From JAICXG01 sp963801255 (GTDB lineage Bacteria; Verrucomicrobiota; Verrucomicrobiia; Chthoniobacterales; UBA10450): a DNA stretch of 64,000 nucleotides. The notes beneath the pieces were generated by a model. The model did no database searches, was not told where the DNA came from, and worked only from the letters and a program-made list of their open reading frames with translations. Location: positions 1 through 64,000 of the forward strand of contig CAWDEC010000011.1 in assembly GCA_963801255.1 (NCBI GenBank). Direction: 5' to 3'. Below are positions 54,543 to 63,667 of the stretch, in pieces (the stretch's first letter is position 1; the number at the start of each line of letters is the position of its first letter). The position numbers were made by a program, and so were the translations under genes.

Positions 54543-55658
54543 ATGAAAGTAAGGCGTATTCTTAGCTGGAGTGCACGCGCGATCCTCGCCGTTTTAGTCC
54601 TGGCATTTATCGTCGGGTTCGTCGCTTACTGGCGCTCGACGAATGAGTGCGATAGCAACGTCCATCCAACTAATCCTATGAAAGCAATTCGTTACTGCGA
54701 ATACGGCGCGCCCGATGTCGTCAGGTTCGACGATGTTGAGAAGCCTGTGCCGACCGACAACCAGATCTTGATTAAAGTTCGAGCGGCTTCGCTCAATGCG
54801 CTGGATGCTTACATGATCCGCGACGCCTGGCTTAATCGCCTGATTTTCGGGCTGCGCAAACCCAGGGACACGCGGCTCGGCCGCGATGTGGCAGGCGTGG
54901 TCGAAGCGGTGGGCAAGAATGTGACGCAATTCAAACCGGGCGACGAAGTCTTTGGCGTCTGCCGCGGCTCACTGGCAGAGTATGCAGTTACTTCCGAACG
55001 ATCCCTCGTCATAAAGCCGCCTGGCGTTTCGTTTGAAGATGCCGCTTCTCTCCCGTTGGCCGGACTTACGGCGGTGCAGGGCTTGCGCGAAGGAAAGATT
55101 CAGCCGGGGCAGAAAGTTCTGATTAACGGGGCCACCGGAGGTGTAGGAACGTTCGCGGTGCAAATCGCCAAAGCTTCTGGCGCGGAGATCACGGCGGTAT
55201 GCAGCACGCGTAATGTCGATCTTGTCCGATCCATCGGCGCGGATCACGTCATCGATTACACTAAGGAAGATTTCACCAGGAGCGACCAGCGTTACGACGT
55301 GATCTTCGATAACGTTTGCAATCATTCCTTCTCCGAGCGCCGTCGCGTGATGACTGCGAAAGGTATCTGCGTTTTGGCCGGCATGGGCGGAGCCGGGGTA
55401 AAACAGGGTGAGGCCATGGGTCGCATTCTTGGCAATCTTTTCATAGCACGCGGATTGTCATTCTTCGTCGATCAAAGGTTCGCCCAGTACATAACCAAAG
55501 TAAGCAAAGAGGATCTCATTATGCTGTGTGACCTCGTTCAATCGGGAAAGGTCAAACCTGTCATCGAGCGGAGTTACAAACTCGCTGAGGCGTCTAAAGC
55601 TCTGCGTGAACTCGCTGCCGGCCACGCGCGGGGCAAGCTCGTCATCACGGTCGAGTGA
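54543..55658 (+). CDS. membrane-anchored NAD(P)-dependent MDR oxidoreductase
   Basis: A 371-residue protein. An N-terminal helix ('AILAVLVLAFIVGFVAYW') precedes a full zinc-independent MDR (quinone oxidoreductase-like) fold. 'LGRDVAGVVEAVGKNVTQFKPGDEVFG' (two parts) and the nucleotide-binding 'INGATGGVGTFAVQIAKASGAE' (~196-217) are intact, and 'SIGADHVIDYTKEDF' follows. Related enzymes reduce quinones or alpha,beta-unsaturated carbonyls with NADPH. The membrane anchor is unusual for this family. Confidence 0.85.
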   Translation: MKVRRILSWSARAILAVLVLAFIVGFVAYWRSTNECDSNVHPTNPMKAIRYCEYGAPDVVRFDDVEKPVPTDNQILIKVRAASLNALDAYMIRDAWLNRLIFGLRKPRDTRLGRDVAGVVEAVGKNVTQFKPGDEVFGVCRGSLAEYAVTSERSLVIKPPGVSFEDAASLPLAGLTAVQGLREGKIQPGQKVLINGATGGVGTFAVQIAKASGAEITAVCSTRNVDLVRSIGADHVIDYTKEDFTRSDQRYDVIFDNVCNHSFSERRRVMTAKGICVLAGMGGAGVKQGEAMGRILGNLFIARGLSFFVDQRFAQYITKVSKEDLIMLCDLVQSGKVKPVIERSYKLAEASKALRELAAGHARGKLVITVE

Positions 55659-55737
55659 ACGGCCTTCTCTTTAGAGAAGCAGATTGCTCTTCGCGATTTG
55701 TCTTGCCGAGGCTTATCTCGGGGCATAAGACACAGGC

Positions 55738-55744
55738 AAGGAGG
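55738..55744 (+). promoter_or_regulatory. strong ribosome binding site
   Basis: AAGGAGG, 7 bp before ATG 55752, decides the start of the Hint protein against an in-frame start at 55698. Confidence 0.8.
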
Positions 55745-55751
55745 ATTCACG

Positions 55752-57239
55752 ATGACAGATCTGTCTCGACTTCAACTCGCCTGCGTTCTCGCCCCGGGTC
55801 TTACCCGCCGCGATCTCAAGCTGGCTTCCGTAACTGCGGCTGACGGGTCGGCGCTCTTTGTCGCCGCCAATCGCAAGCGCAATAGCTTCTGGGTGGAAGG
55901 AACCGGCCACGATGGCGTTCGCCGCCATTTCCAAATGGTCGCGCACGTCGCGGGCCCGCCACCGGGCAAGGATCGTTTCCCTTACATGATCAATAAGTGG
56001 AGCGTCTATGAAAACGGCCGGCGTATTTTTCGCTTCAGTGTTTCCTTTTCGCGGGCGGACAAATTGCTCGGGATGGCAGCGGCGGCCTTTCGCGCTGATG
56101 GAGCTGCCGCCACCAAATATGTGCAACTGATGTGCGACGGATCGCGCGCCAATAAAGACGGAGTTATATCGATGCGCGGCATTCATCACGGCACACATTT
56201 TCGTGAGCCACTGGAAGCAACCGTCGATCTGCGCAAGAAAGGACTGCTACACGCGGAAACGCCTTTCAGTCGCTGGATGGAAGAAGCTTTCCATGATGAA
56301 CTGCCACGGCTCCAGCATTTCAGGCCACTCATGGAGTATGCCTCCGCTCGCTACATGGCGCGCTGGAATCGTCTCCTCGGGTTGGTCGGGCTCAATCTCA
56401 ATTCGCCGCCGGAGAAGCTCATGGACTATGAGAGTCCTTTCGCGTCGAAGGAGACCGCGGAATGTCCCACGAATTCGGCCAGCCCATACGTGGTTGGTTG
56501 TTGCGATGTGCAGACTTCTACCACCGGGGCCGGCATTCTCTGCTATACCGCAACGACTGGAGCATCAATCATCGACAATATCGGAGAAGGCATAGTCGAT
56601 GCGCTGGTTTGGGCGCAAACGTCGAGCGATGACGATTCGAGCGACACGGACACCGGCGACGACACTGGCGATACTGATACATCGGACGATAGCAGCTCGG
56701 GGGACAGTCCGGATAGCGAGGGCGATAGCGACCCTGGCTCTGGCGGAGACTCGGGTGGCGGGGACGAAGGCGGCTTTGGTGGTGGTGGCTGTTTTGTTCG
56801 TGGAACAAAGACCTATACCAGCAATGGCGCTGTAGGAATAGAGACAGTCCGCCCGGGCATGGGAGTTTGGACTTATGATACAACGAGCCAAAAGCCAGTC
56901 TTGCGCCAAGTCCTTCGCGTCTTTGAGCATCACGCCATTGAGATTCTTACTCTCGACTTCGGGAGCGAAACCGTCCGCTGCACAGCTCCGCACCGCTTCT
57001 ATACTGGAGTATGGACTGCCGCGGCCAAACTTAGAATTGGGCAGCGCGTCCTGAATCGCACAGGCGAATGGCTAAGTCTGCAGGGAGTCACTCGAACAAC
57101 TCATCCACAGCCGGTCTTCAATTTGTCGGTTGAAGGTTTGCACAACTATTTTGTCGGCCCGGCGGCACTTCTCGTCCACAACGAAAAGGATAGTCATTCC
57201 CCTGATGGAGACAGCGGCTGGCCCGACGAAGTGAACTAG
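55752..57239 (+). CDS. Hint (pretoxin/hedgehog-intein) domain protein without a payload
   Basis: A 495-residue protein. Residues ~1-270 are an unrecognised soluble domain ('ASVTAADGSALFVAANRKRNSFW' in part). A Cys-containing stretch and an Asp/Ser/Gly linker (~295-350) follow. From ~352 a Hint domain runs from its first Cys ('GGGCFVRGTKTYTSNGAVGIE') through 'TAPHRFYTGVWTAA' to 'LHNYFVGPAALLVHNEK'. The Cys1, internal TxxH-like 'TAPH' and C-terminal 'HN' needed for self-splicing or cleavage are present. Normally a toxin follows 'VHN'; here only ~17 residues remain. It could be a self-processing surface protein or a polymorphic toxin that lost its tip. Confidence 0.8.
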   Translation: MTDLSRLQLACVLAPGLTRRDLKLASVTAADGSALFVAANRKRNSFWVEGTGHDGVRRHFQMVAHVAGPPPGKDRFPYMINKWSVYENGRRIFRFSVSFSRADKLLGMAAAAFRADGAAATKYVQLMCDGSRANKDGVISMRGIHHGTHFREPLEATVDLRKKGLLHAETPFSRWMEEAFHDELPRLQHFRPLMEYASARYMARWNRLLGLVGLNLNSPPEKLMDYESPFASKETAECPTNSASPYVVGCCDVQTSTTGAGILCYTATTGASIIDNIGEGIVDALVWAQTSSDDDSSDTDTGDDTGDTDTSDDSSSGDSPDSEGDSDPGSGGDSGGGDEGGFGGGGCFVRGTKTYTSNGAVGIETVRPGMGVWTYDTTSQKPVLRQVLRVFEHHAIEILTLDFGSETVRCTAPHRFYTGVWTAAAKLRIGQRVLNRTGEWLSLQGVTRTTHPQPVFNLSVEGLHNYFVGPAALLVHNEKDSHSPDGDSGWPDEVN

Positions 57240-57328
57240 GACTAAGCATTTCTCTCCTTTTTTCCGTGACCTCAACTTTACGCCTCGCTAAGGAGCACGC
57301 CGTGGCTGCTGCCTGTCGCTAAGAAAGT

Positions 57329-57922
57329 ATGCCAAACACTGATTCTCACGTAACGATCCACATGGCCGCGAGCCTCGACGGCTTTATCGCTCGAAAGGAC
57401 GGACGCGTCGACTGGATGGAGACCTCAGACGAGTTCGCAGGCGGTGAGACCATGGACCCGGGCTTCGTCGAGGCTTTCCTCAAGACGATCGACTGCTATG
57501 TCATGGGATCAAGGACTTATGAGACCGCGCTGAGGTTTGACGCCAAAGGGTTCGGGTGGGCGTATGGTGACAAACCTGTGTTCGTCCTTACTAGCCGCGA
57601 GCTGCCGCGGGCGCGGGATACCGTCGAGTTTTACTCAGGCGATCTTGCACGGTTCGTGGACGAGCGCCTGCGACCCAAGTTCCGATCCATCTGGTTTGTT
57701 GGAGGCGGTGCAGTCTCCGGCGAATGCCTCCGGCTCGGGTTAGCCGACGAGGTTCGCTATTCCATTCTGCCGATCTTGATTGGTGACGGGATCCCATTCT
57801 TCGAGAAACTCGACAGAGACGTCGCCCTCCATCTGACGGAGGTCAAAGCCTACAAGAGCGGCACGGTGGCGCTTTGTTACAAGGTTCGAGGAGGTAGCGA
57901 CGAACCAGGCAACGCCACCTGA
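57329..57922 (+). CDS. dihydrofolate reductase family (RibD C-terminal-like) protein
   Basis: A 197-residue protein. 'IHMAASLDGFIARKDGRVDWM' at the start, 'DCYVMGSRTYETALRF' (~50-65), 'SIWFVGGGAVSGECLRLGLADE' and 'LPILIGDGIPFFEKL' make a complete RibD_C/YyaP-type domain. True folate or riboflavin activity cannot be inferred; such stand-alone proteins are common accessory genes. Confidence 0.88.
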   Translation: MPNTDSHVTIHMAASLDGFIARKDGRVDWMETSDEFAGGETMDPGFVEAFLKTIDCYVMGSRTYETALRFDAKGFGWAYGDKPVFVLTSRELPRARDTVEFYSGDLARFVDERLRPKFRSIWFVGGGAVSGECLRLGLADEVRYSILPILIGDGIPFFEKLDRDVALHLTEVKAYKSGTVALCYKVRGGSDEPGNAT

Positions 57923-57995
57923 TTACCAGAATTCACGTACGACACCGCGCGCCGCCGCGAGTCTGTTCCAGTCACGCGGTCCCGAATCTCTTCTC

Positions 57996-58004
57996 TCGTT
58001 AGGC
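57996..58004 (+). other. right end box of an attC-like site
   Basis: TCGTTAGGC preceded by TCTCTTC, 75 bp after the DHFR-like stop and 94 bp before the phospholipase D gene. No clear left box. It is the last cassette-type box in the plus-strand tract. Confidence 0.4.
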
Positions 58005-58097
58005 GTAAAAGATTTGTGTTCCACGAGATCAGGCACTAGAAGAGTGGTCTTCTGAGATCTTTAGACAGTTTGTGAAGGTGCCCGCCCCGAGCTGACT

Positions 58098-59676
58098 ATG
58101 CATGGTATCTACCAACGCTCGATTCAGTGCGCGGGCATCTTGCTCATTGTACTTTTACTCGCGGCCTGCGGTGGTCTGCCCAAAGGCGGCGAACGCACTG
58201 CTTCCACCGCGATGAAGGGCAACCAGGGTACCGCGTTGGCCTCTTTGGTTCAGCCGCGCGTCGCGGCGCATCCGGGCCAGTCTGGCGTTCACTCGCTCGC
58301 GGATGCGCACGACGCCATCGCGGCGCGACTCGTTCTGGCGGATGCTGCGCAACGAAGCCTCGATGTGCAGTATTACATCTGGAAGGAGGATCTGATCGGC
58401 AAGGTTATGATCGAACACCTGCTGCGCGCAGCCGATCGAGGGGTGCGCGTGCGCCTGTTACTCGACGATATAGGCACCAGGCCTTCGGATGAAGTCCTGC
58501 TCGCGGTCGACAGTCATCCCAATATCGAAGTCCGAATGTTCAACCCCGCGAATCTGCGTTCGCCCCGGGTGCTCGGCGTCGTCGCCGAAATCGGACGCCT
58601 CAACAAGCGGATGCACAACAAGTCATTCACGGTGGATGGGCAGGTCTCCATCGTCGGCGGTCGCAACATTGGCGACGAATATTTCGCCGCTCATGCCGGG
58701 GCCAATTTCGCCGACCTCGACGTGGCGGTCATCGGACCGGTGGTGAAGGAAGTGTCGGCCGAGTTCGATCTTTATTGGAATCACCCGGCCGCGATTCCGA
58801 TCGCCAGTCTTTCTCATCAGAACACGACGCCTGAAGCGATTGCCGAGAAGCGCGCGGCGCTCGTTGCATATCGTGAGACCGCAGGGCAATCCACTTATGC
58901 GGAGAGTCTGCGTGAGAGCGAATTTGCCCGGCAGCTCCGGAGCCGGAACATTTCCTTTTCCTGGGGTCGAGCAATGATCGTGAACGATAACCCCGATAAG
59001 GTGTTCACTTCCTCTGCGCAGACGGAGACGCATCTCGCCCCGCAGCTGCGGGAGGTGGTCGATAAGACAAACCACGAGCTGTTTATTGTCTCGCCTTACT
59101 TCGTCCCAGGAAAGCAGTGGCGTCGCACTTCTGGCCGGCGTTCGCCAACGCGGCTCCCGGGTAGTCGTGATTACGAATTCATTGGCTTCAACGGACGGAG
59201 TTCCGGTCCACTCGAAATACAAGCTCTACCGCAAACCGTTGCTCCAGGCCGGGGTCGAACTTTACGAAATCAAGCCGACTCCAACCAGCGAGAGCGGTCG
59301 GTCTTCGGGCGGGGGCCTTTTCGGATCGAGCGGCGGGGGCGGATCGAGTGGCGCAAGCTTGCACGCGAAGACTTTTGCTTTCGACCGCCGGATTGTTTTC
59401 GTCGGCTCCTACAATCTGGATCCGCGCTCAAGCAAACTAAACACGGAGATGGGTGTGCTCTTCGATTGCCCGGCATTCGCCAGGCGCCTGCCGGAGAAGA
59501 CTGAGCGCGATCTCGACCGCAACGCATATCACGTCGAGCTGGTGGGGAATCGCCTTGAGTGGGTAACTCGCGAGGGCGACAAACAAGTCAGCTACGACTC
59601 TGAGCCCGAGACCAGTCTCTGGAAGCGCATCAAGGTTAGCGTCCTGAGCTGGCTCCCGATCGAGGGCCTGCTCTAG
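58098..59676 (+). CDS. phospholipase D/cardiolipin synthase-like lipoprotein, one frameshift
   Basis: Frame one (from 58098) has a lipoprotein signal with lipobox LAAC ('LLIVLLLAACGG') and the first HKD motif 'HNKSFTVDGQVSIVGGRNIGD' (~175). Frame two (to 59676) has the second, 'HAKTFAFDRRIVFVGSYNLD'. They join near 59112, where removing one A from GGAAAGC turns 'PYFVPG' directly into 'SSGVALLAGVRQRG'. The joined ~525-residue protein resembles ClsC-type PLD proteins that build cardiolipin or cleave phosphodiesters. A Gly/Ser insert ('GGGLFGSSGGGGSSG') precedes the second motif. The shift may be a sequence error. Confidence 0.82.
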
Positions 59677-59692
59677 ACCGCGCCCCGATCGC

Positions 59693-60076
59693 ATGCGCCA
59701 GCTTTTCGCTTTCATTTTCAGCTGGCTGCTCATCGGCACAATCGCGCTGGCGCTTGATCCGCGGACAAAGGCGGAAATCGATGAGTTGATAACCTACGTT
59801 CAGATGTCCGGCGTTCGCTTCATTCGAAATGGCTCGGAGTATTCCGGAGCACAAGGCGCAGAGCATCTGCGCGATAAACTGGCCAGAGCCGGTGACCGCG
59901 TGAAGACGACTGATGACTTCATCAACGGTATTGCGACCAAGAGTTATCTCTCTGGCAAACCCTATCTGGTAAAATTCCCGGATGGCCATACTCAGCCTGC
60001 CGGCGAATGGTTACGGGCACACCTTGCCGAAATGCGGAAAAATGCAGACCAGAAGTTAGATTCTTTGCCAAGATAA
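59693..60076 (+). CDS. DUF5329 family exported protein
   Basis: A 127-residue protein with a signal peptide ('LFAFIFSWLLIGTIALAL'). The mature part, 'KAEIDELITYVQMSGVRFIRNG', 'YSGAQGAEHLRDKLARAG' and 'SYLSGKPYLVKFPDG', is the DUF5329 pattern. It starts 17 bp after the phospholipase D gene on the same strand, a likely transcription unit. Function unknown. Confidence 0.85.
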   Translation: MRQLFAFIFSWLLIGTIALALDPRTKAEIDELITYVQMSGVRFIRNGSEYSGAQGAEHLRDKLARAGDRVKTTDDFINGIATKSYLSGKPYLVKFPDGHTQPAGEWLRAHLAEMRKNADQKLDSLPR

Positions 60077-60287
60077 CTGGGTGCCAGTTTAATGCCCGGG
60101 ATTGGCTGTGAGACTCACCTGTGATGGCATTTCAGGGGCAGTAATAGTTTCGGAAGCAATGTCCTTAATTTTCCCAAACAAGGATTTGCCAGGCGTCTCC
60201 ACTAGCTGCATACAGCGGTTGGAAACTCGCGGATGCCTTCATCCGTTCATCAAGAACCGGACCGCTAGTTTATCGGATTGTCACGGC

Positions 60288-60815
60288 CTAGCGCGCCGTT
60301 ATCCCCAAAATGAAGAAAGCCAGACCTATGAGACCCGCCACAAGACTCACGCCCCAGAAGAGTCGCCGCTGGGTTAGGGCGGATATCGCGGCTATCGCAA
60401 TCGCGATTTGGAACAGCGTGACACTCCGCGCATAAACTTCGTGCTTGTGGAAATGTGCTCGGGACTCGGCTTGTTTCCTTTCCGCTTCGGCTTTGATCGC
60501 TACCTCCTCCTCTTGATAGTTGGCAGCTTTCTCCTTGTCCGCTGCAATCGTCGCCGAGGACAGCGAACTTTTCGCTTCCAAGACCGCCGCCTTGATGCTC
60601 TTGGCCTGGTAAAATCCCCACTGATCGGAGGCGTCGATCTGACTCATCATTGCTTCGTTGGCATGGCTTCCTGACAGCAGACCCGCAATCGCAGCCAAGA
60701 CCGCGAGGATAGCTGTGCTCAATGCAACCCACGAAATCCACTGCGTAGTTCCGTGCTCCGCGCGCTCCTGAATTTGCTCGTGCAGATGTTCCATCGGAAT
60801 TTCAGCTTCTTCCAT
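60288..60815 (-). CDS. DUF4337 family membrane protein
   Basis: A 175-residue protein. One helix near the N-terminus ('WVALSTAILAVLAAIAGLLSG'), a helical, charged middle ('DASDQWGFYQAKSIKAAVLEA', 'KEKAANYQEEEVAIKAEAERK') and two C-terminal helices. 'DQWGFYQAKSIK' is the family signature as I know it. Function unknown. The gap 60077-60287 and 60816-61013 show no gene. Confidence 0.85.
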   Translation of the reverse strand: MEEAEIPMEHLHEQIQERAEHGTTQWISWVALSTAILAVLAAIAGLLSGSHANEAMMSQIDASDQWGFYQAKSIKAAVLEAKSSLSSATIAADKEKAANYQEEEVAIKAEAERKQAESRAHFHKHEVYARSVTLFQIAIAIAAISALTQRRLFWGVSLVAGLIGLAFFILGITAR

Positions 60816-61013
60816 GTTTGCATGATAGGACGGTTCGCTTTTCCTTCAAAGTAAAAGCCTTGGTAGTGATTCGCGCTGCGGACGGCATCGTGCGGAAGCC
60901 CGTTTTTGCTGAGCAGGGCCAGGGCAGTCGACGCTACGTAATTGATTGCAAATGACCGGATCGGAAGTGCTACGGCCTACGAATATAAAGCAACGTAGGA
61001 GGAAGGCTGAGAC

Positions 61014-63597
61014 TTATTGATTGAGGGTTGAGACGGCATTGCCTTCGTCTCGGCCGGGAAGCAAAAATCGCTGGTAAATGAAGGAAGCCGCTATCAGGAC
61101 GATGGCCACGCCGACAAAGGCGCCGATCCGGTAAAGCTCGCTCAGGTCTTGCAGGTCGTGGAGGAAAAGTTTGACCAGCGTCGACGATGAGGAGCGCGAC
61201 CCCGGCGTAACGCGCGAAGCGCAGTTTCATCTTCATTCCGGCAACGATGAGAACGAGGGCGAAAACAGCCCAGGCGATCGAGTAAGTCATGTCCCGGGCA
61301 AAGTTACCGGTGAAAGAGAAGGTCAGCGTCGGCCCGATCGAGAAGTAGTCGGCAATCTCAAGATTCAGGAGAAGGAAGGCAAGAATTGCCCCTAACGATC
61401 CTAAGAGTGGCGGGCCGAAGCGATCGATCGATTTTTCTGTTGTGCGGCCAAAGAGACGAGCACCGCCTAACAAGCAAAGGGTCGTGATGCCATAGGCGTA
61501 GAGATACCAGTTCCAAATTCGCCCGCTGCTGCGCCGATGATATTGGAGAACAGCCGGATTGAGCGCCAGCCTGACGAACGCAGCACAAAGCAGAATCACC
61601 CCGACAACGCGCAGACCGCGATGCGGCACGCGGCGGAACAACCAAAGCAGGGCAAGTCCTTCCAGGGCCCAGCCAAGCGTGATCCATTCCCGATCAAACT
61701 GGAGCGGAAAAATCAGACTAACGAAAAGTAAGAGTGCCCCACCCTGCCAGGCCAGTCGCACGTCGCCGGTCGCCGGCACCGCGTTGTAGATTCGAAGCAG
61801 TGCGATGACTCCGATCGCGGCCGGCACAACAAAAGCGGCTGGGAGCAATCCCATGCGATCGTTAGGCCAGGCAAGCGTGATCGCGCGGTAGAAAAGCCAG
61901 AACTGAAGTGCCTGGGCAAGCGCACTGATCGCCCACGACCAGACCTTTTCTTTCTGCGCGGAGCAAAACGGATAAGCGACAAAGAGGAGGAGAAAAAGCC
62001 CGTACCAAATAAGCGTCTGGCCAGCCGCTTCAGTTACGAAGCGATCGCTTTGCCAAGTCACTTCGAGGAGCGCGATCCCGAATAGAGCAGAAGCGGAAAG
62101 CCAGTCGGCTCGCCTAACGATTGCCGCGGCCAGCAGGATCGTGGTCAGGACAAAGGCGACGGCAAAGACGGGCGTCGGATCGGAAAGCGCGAGGCGGTCA
62201 ACCAGGATAATGAGCAGCACATACGGCGTAACTGTTCCCGTCGCCGTAAACGGCAGGATGTTGCCCCGCCACGCTTCGGCGGGCGTGGTCGCAGCGTGCA
62301 GGAGTGCAAAGATAATGATAGCGATCAGCGACACATTGAGCGGTGCTTTGGAAGCGAAGAGACCGATCCAGGTCGCGATGAGCGCGAACGTGATCGCACC
62401 TGCGCCAGCCGCGATCACGCGATGGGCGCGACCGATGACTGGCAATGCGAGCAGACCTGCATCAGCAAGAAAGATGAAGCTAAAGAAAAAGAGCGCCTGG
62501 CGCGCCAGGAGCGGGAAGGCGCAGATCCAAAAACCAAATCCAAGCGCAACTAACCCGACAAGCGAAGCCGCGGCCGTCGCCCACTTATCCGACGCGAAAC
62601 GCTTGTTCCAAAAATAGATAACGAGAAAGAGCGCTTCAAAACCGAGAAAGATCCAGAAGGCGCGCCCGCCGGTTGTGAGATTGAACCACGCGGCTGCCCA
62701 ACAGACTTGAGTGACTACCGTGCCGATCGCGGCGAGCAAAAGGAGATAAAGCCAGCGTTTACGAAGCGCGACTGCCGCGACACCGAGGTCGAGGAGCGCG
62801 ATGTAGAGGAACAGCGCAGGCGCATTATCGATCCCACTGGCGAGGAGAAACGGCGTGAGAAAGCCGCCTAACAATCCCAGAATAACGATGACCTGCGCGT
62901 CGAGCGCCACCGCGAGCAGGAACGAGAAAAGAGTTATTGCCGCCATGGCGAAAAACGCCGTCGCCAGGGATATGAGCAGGTAAAAGGAATGCGCTGCGAA
63001 TAGATCGGCGTAGAGAATGACAATGCCGGTCGCGCAAAGACTCTGGGCACTAACCCGATACTGGCCGCGCGCCAGCCACCAACCTATTGCCACGAGCCCC
63101 GCGCCAACGATTCCACCGATCGTTAGGCGACCAAGCGGCGTGATGAGATTGTTCTCGAACGAATATTTGACCAGGAAAACAACGCCGAGGAAGAGCGCGA
63201 GACCGCCAAGCCAGGCGAACAACTTTACTCCCATGAACGCTTCCCAGTTAAACGTGCTCGGCGCCGGGATCGGCGGCGGCGGCGTAATTGGGAGAGGCGG
63301 CGGCACCGCTGGGACAGACTTTTGTGCAGTTACGATTGGCAGAGGCGTTATCGGAGAGACGAGCTTTGGCTCCTCTGGTATGTGCAAATCCGGATCCCTA
63401 ACGAGTAAAGGAGATGCCGCGACCGGCACCTTCTGCGCAACCGACGGCGGAGTTGCCGGCTCGCGCATCCTTGCTTCAAGTTCCGCAACGCGTCCGCCCA
63501 GTTCCTTGAGCGTTTGACGCAGCTTTCGGATTTGGCCGAGGAGAAGCGCGACCGCCAAAAGCCCTATGAGAAAGCCGAGGACTAGCGCGTCGAACAT
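61014..63597 (-). CDS. DUF2339 family polytopic membrane protein, C-terminal frameshift
   Basis: About 860 residues. A first helix and a short coiled coil ('KLRQTLKELGGRVAELEARM'), a Pro-rich stretch (~75-115), then 20 or more membrane helices starting 'GVKLFAWLGGLALFLGVVFLVKYSFENNLI' (in part), which is the DUF2339 signature. Near 61180 the frame slips: one frame over continues as 'STLVKLFLHDLQDLSELYRI' and further helices to a TAA at 61014, while the uninterrupted frame turns into Arg/Pro-rich nonsense to 60970. I take 61014 as the true end. Function of the family is unknown. Confidence 0.85.
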
Positions 63598-63667
63598 GAC
63601 TTTGCCTAACGAGTCAGCAGCGCCTTGCCCACCGGTGAGCCGACTTTACTGAAACGGCAGTGGCAAC

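Larger units (their letters stand above)
4181..63612. repeat. dispersed 9-base word TCGTTAGGC / GCCTAACGA (at least 44 exact copies)
   Basis: Exact copies found start at 4181, 4295, 7335, 7449, 13015, 13038, 15330, 15462, 15472, 17029, 19502, 25072, 26019, 26468, 26992, 28175, 28922, 29096, 29132, 30803, 30838, 32144, 32845, 36588, 36707, 37263, 37438, 37468, 37515, 38287, 39886, 40169, 43343, 43914, 44053, 46538, 50968, 51804, 54068, 57996, 61859, 62112, 63120 and 63604. Near-matches with one change add about a dozen (for example 27368, 28010, 28350, 35272, 37717, 38715, 40753, 48954, 61390). About half lie inside genes. Both orientations occur. Confidence 0.9.

Noticed and set aside
54292..54546. 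An 84-codon plus-strand frame right after the palindrome
   Set aside because: Composition is Arg/Pro-rich without a helix-turn-helix or any known motif, so I did not list it as the missing regulator gene.
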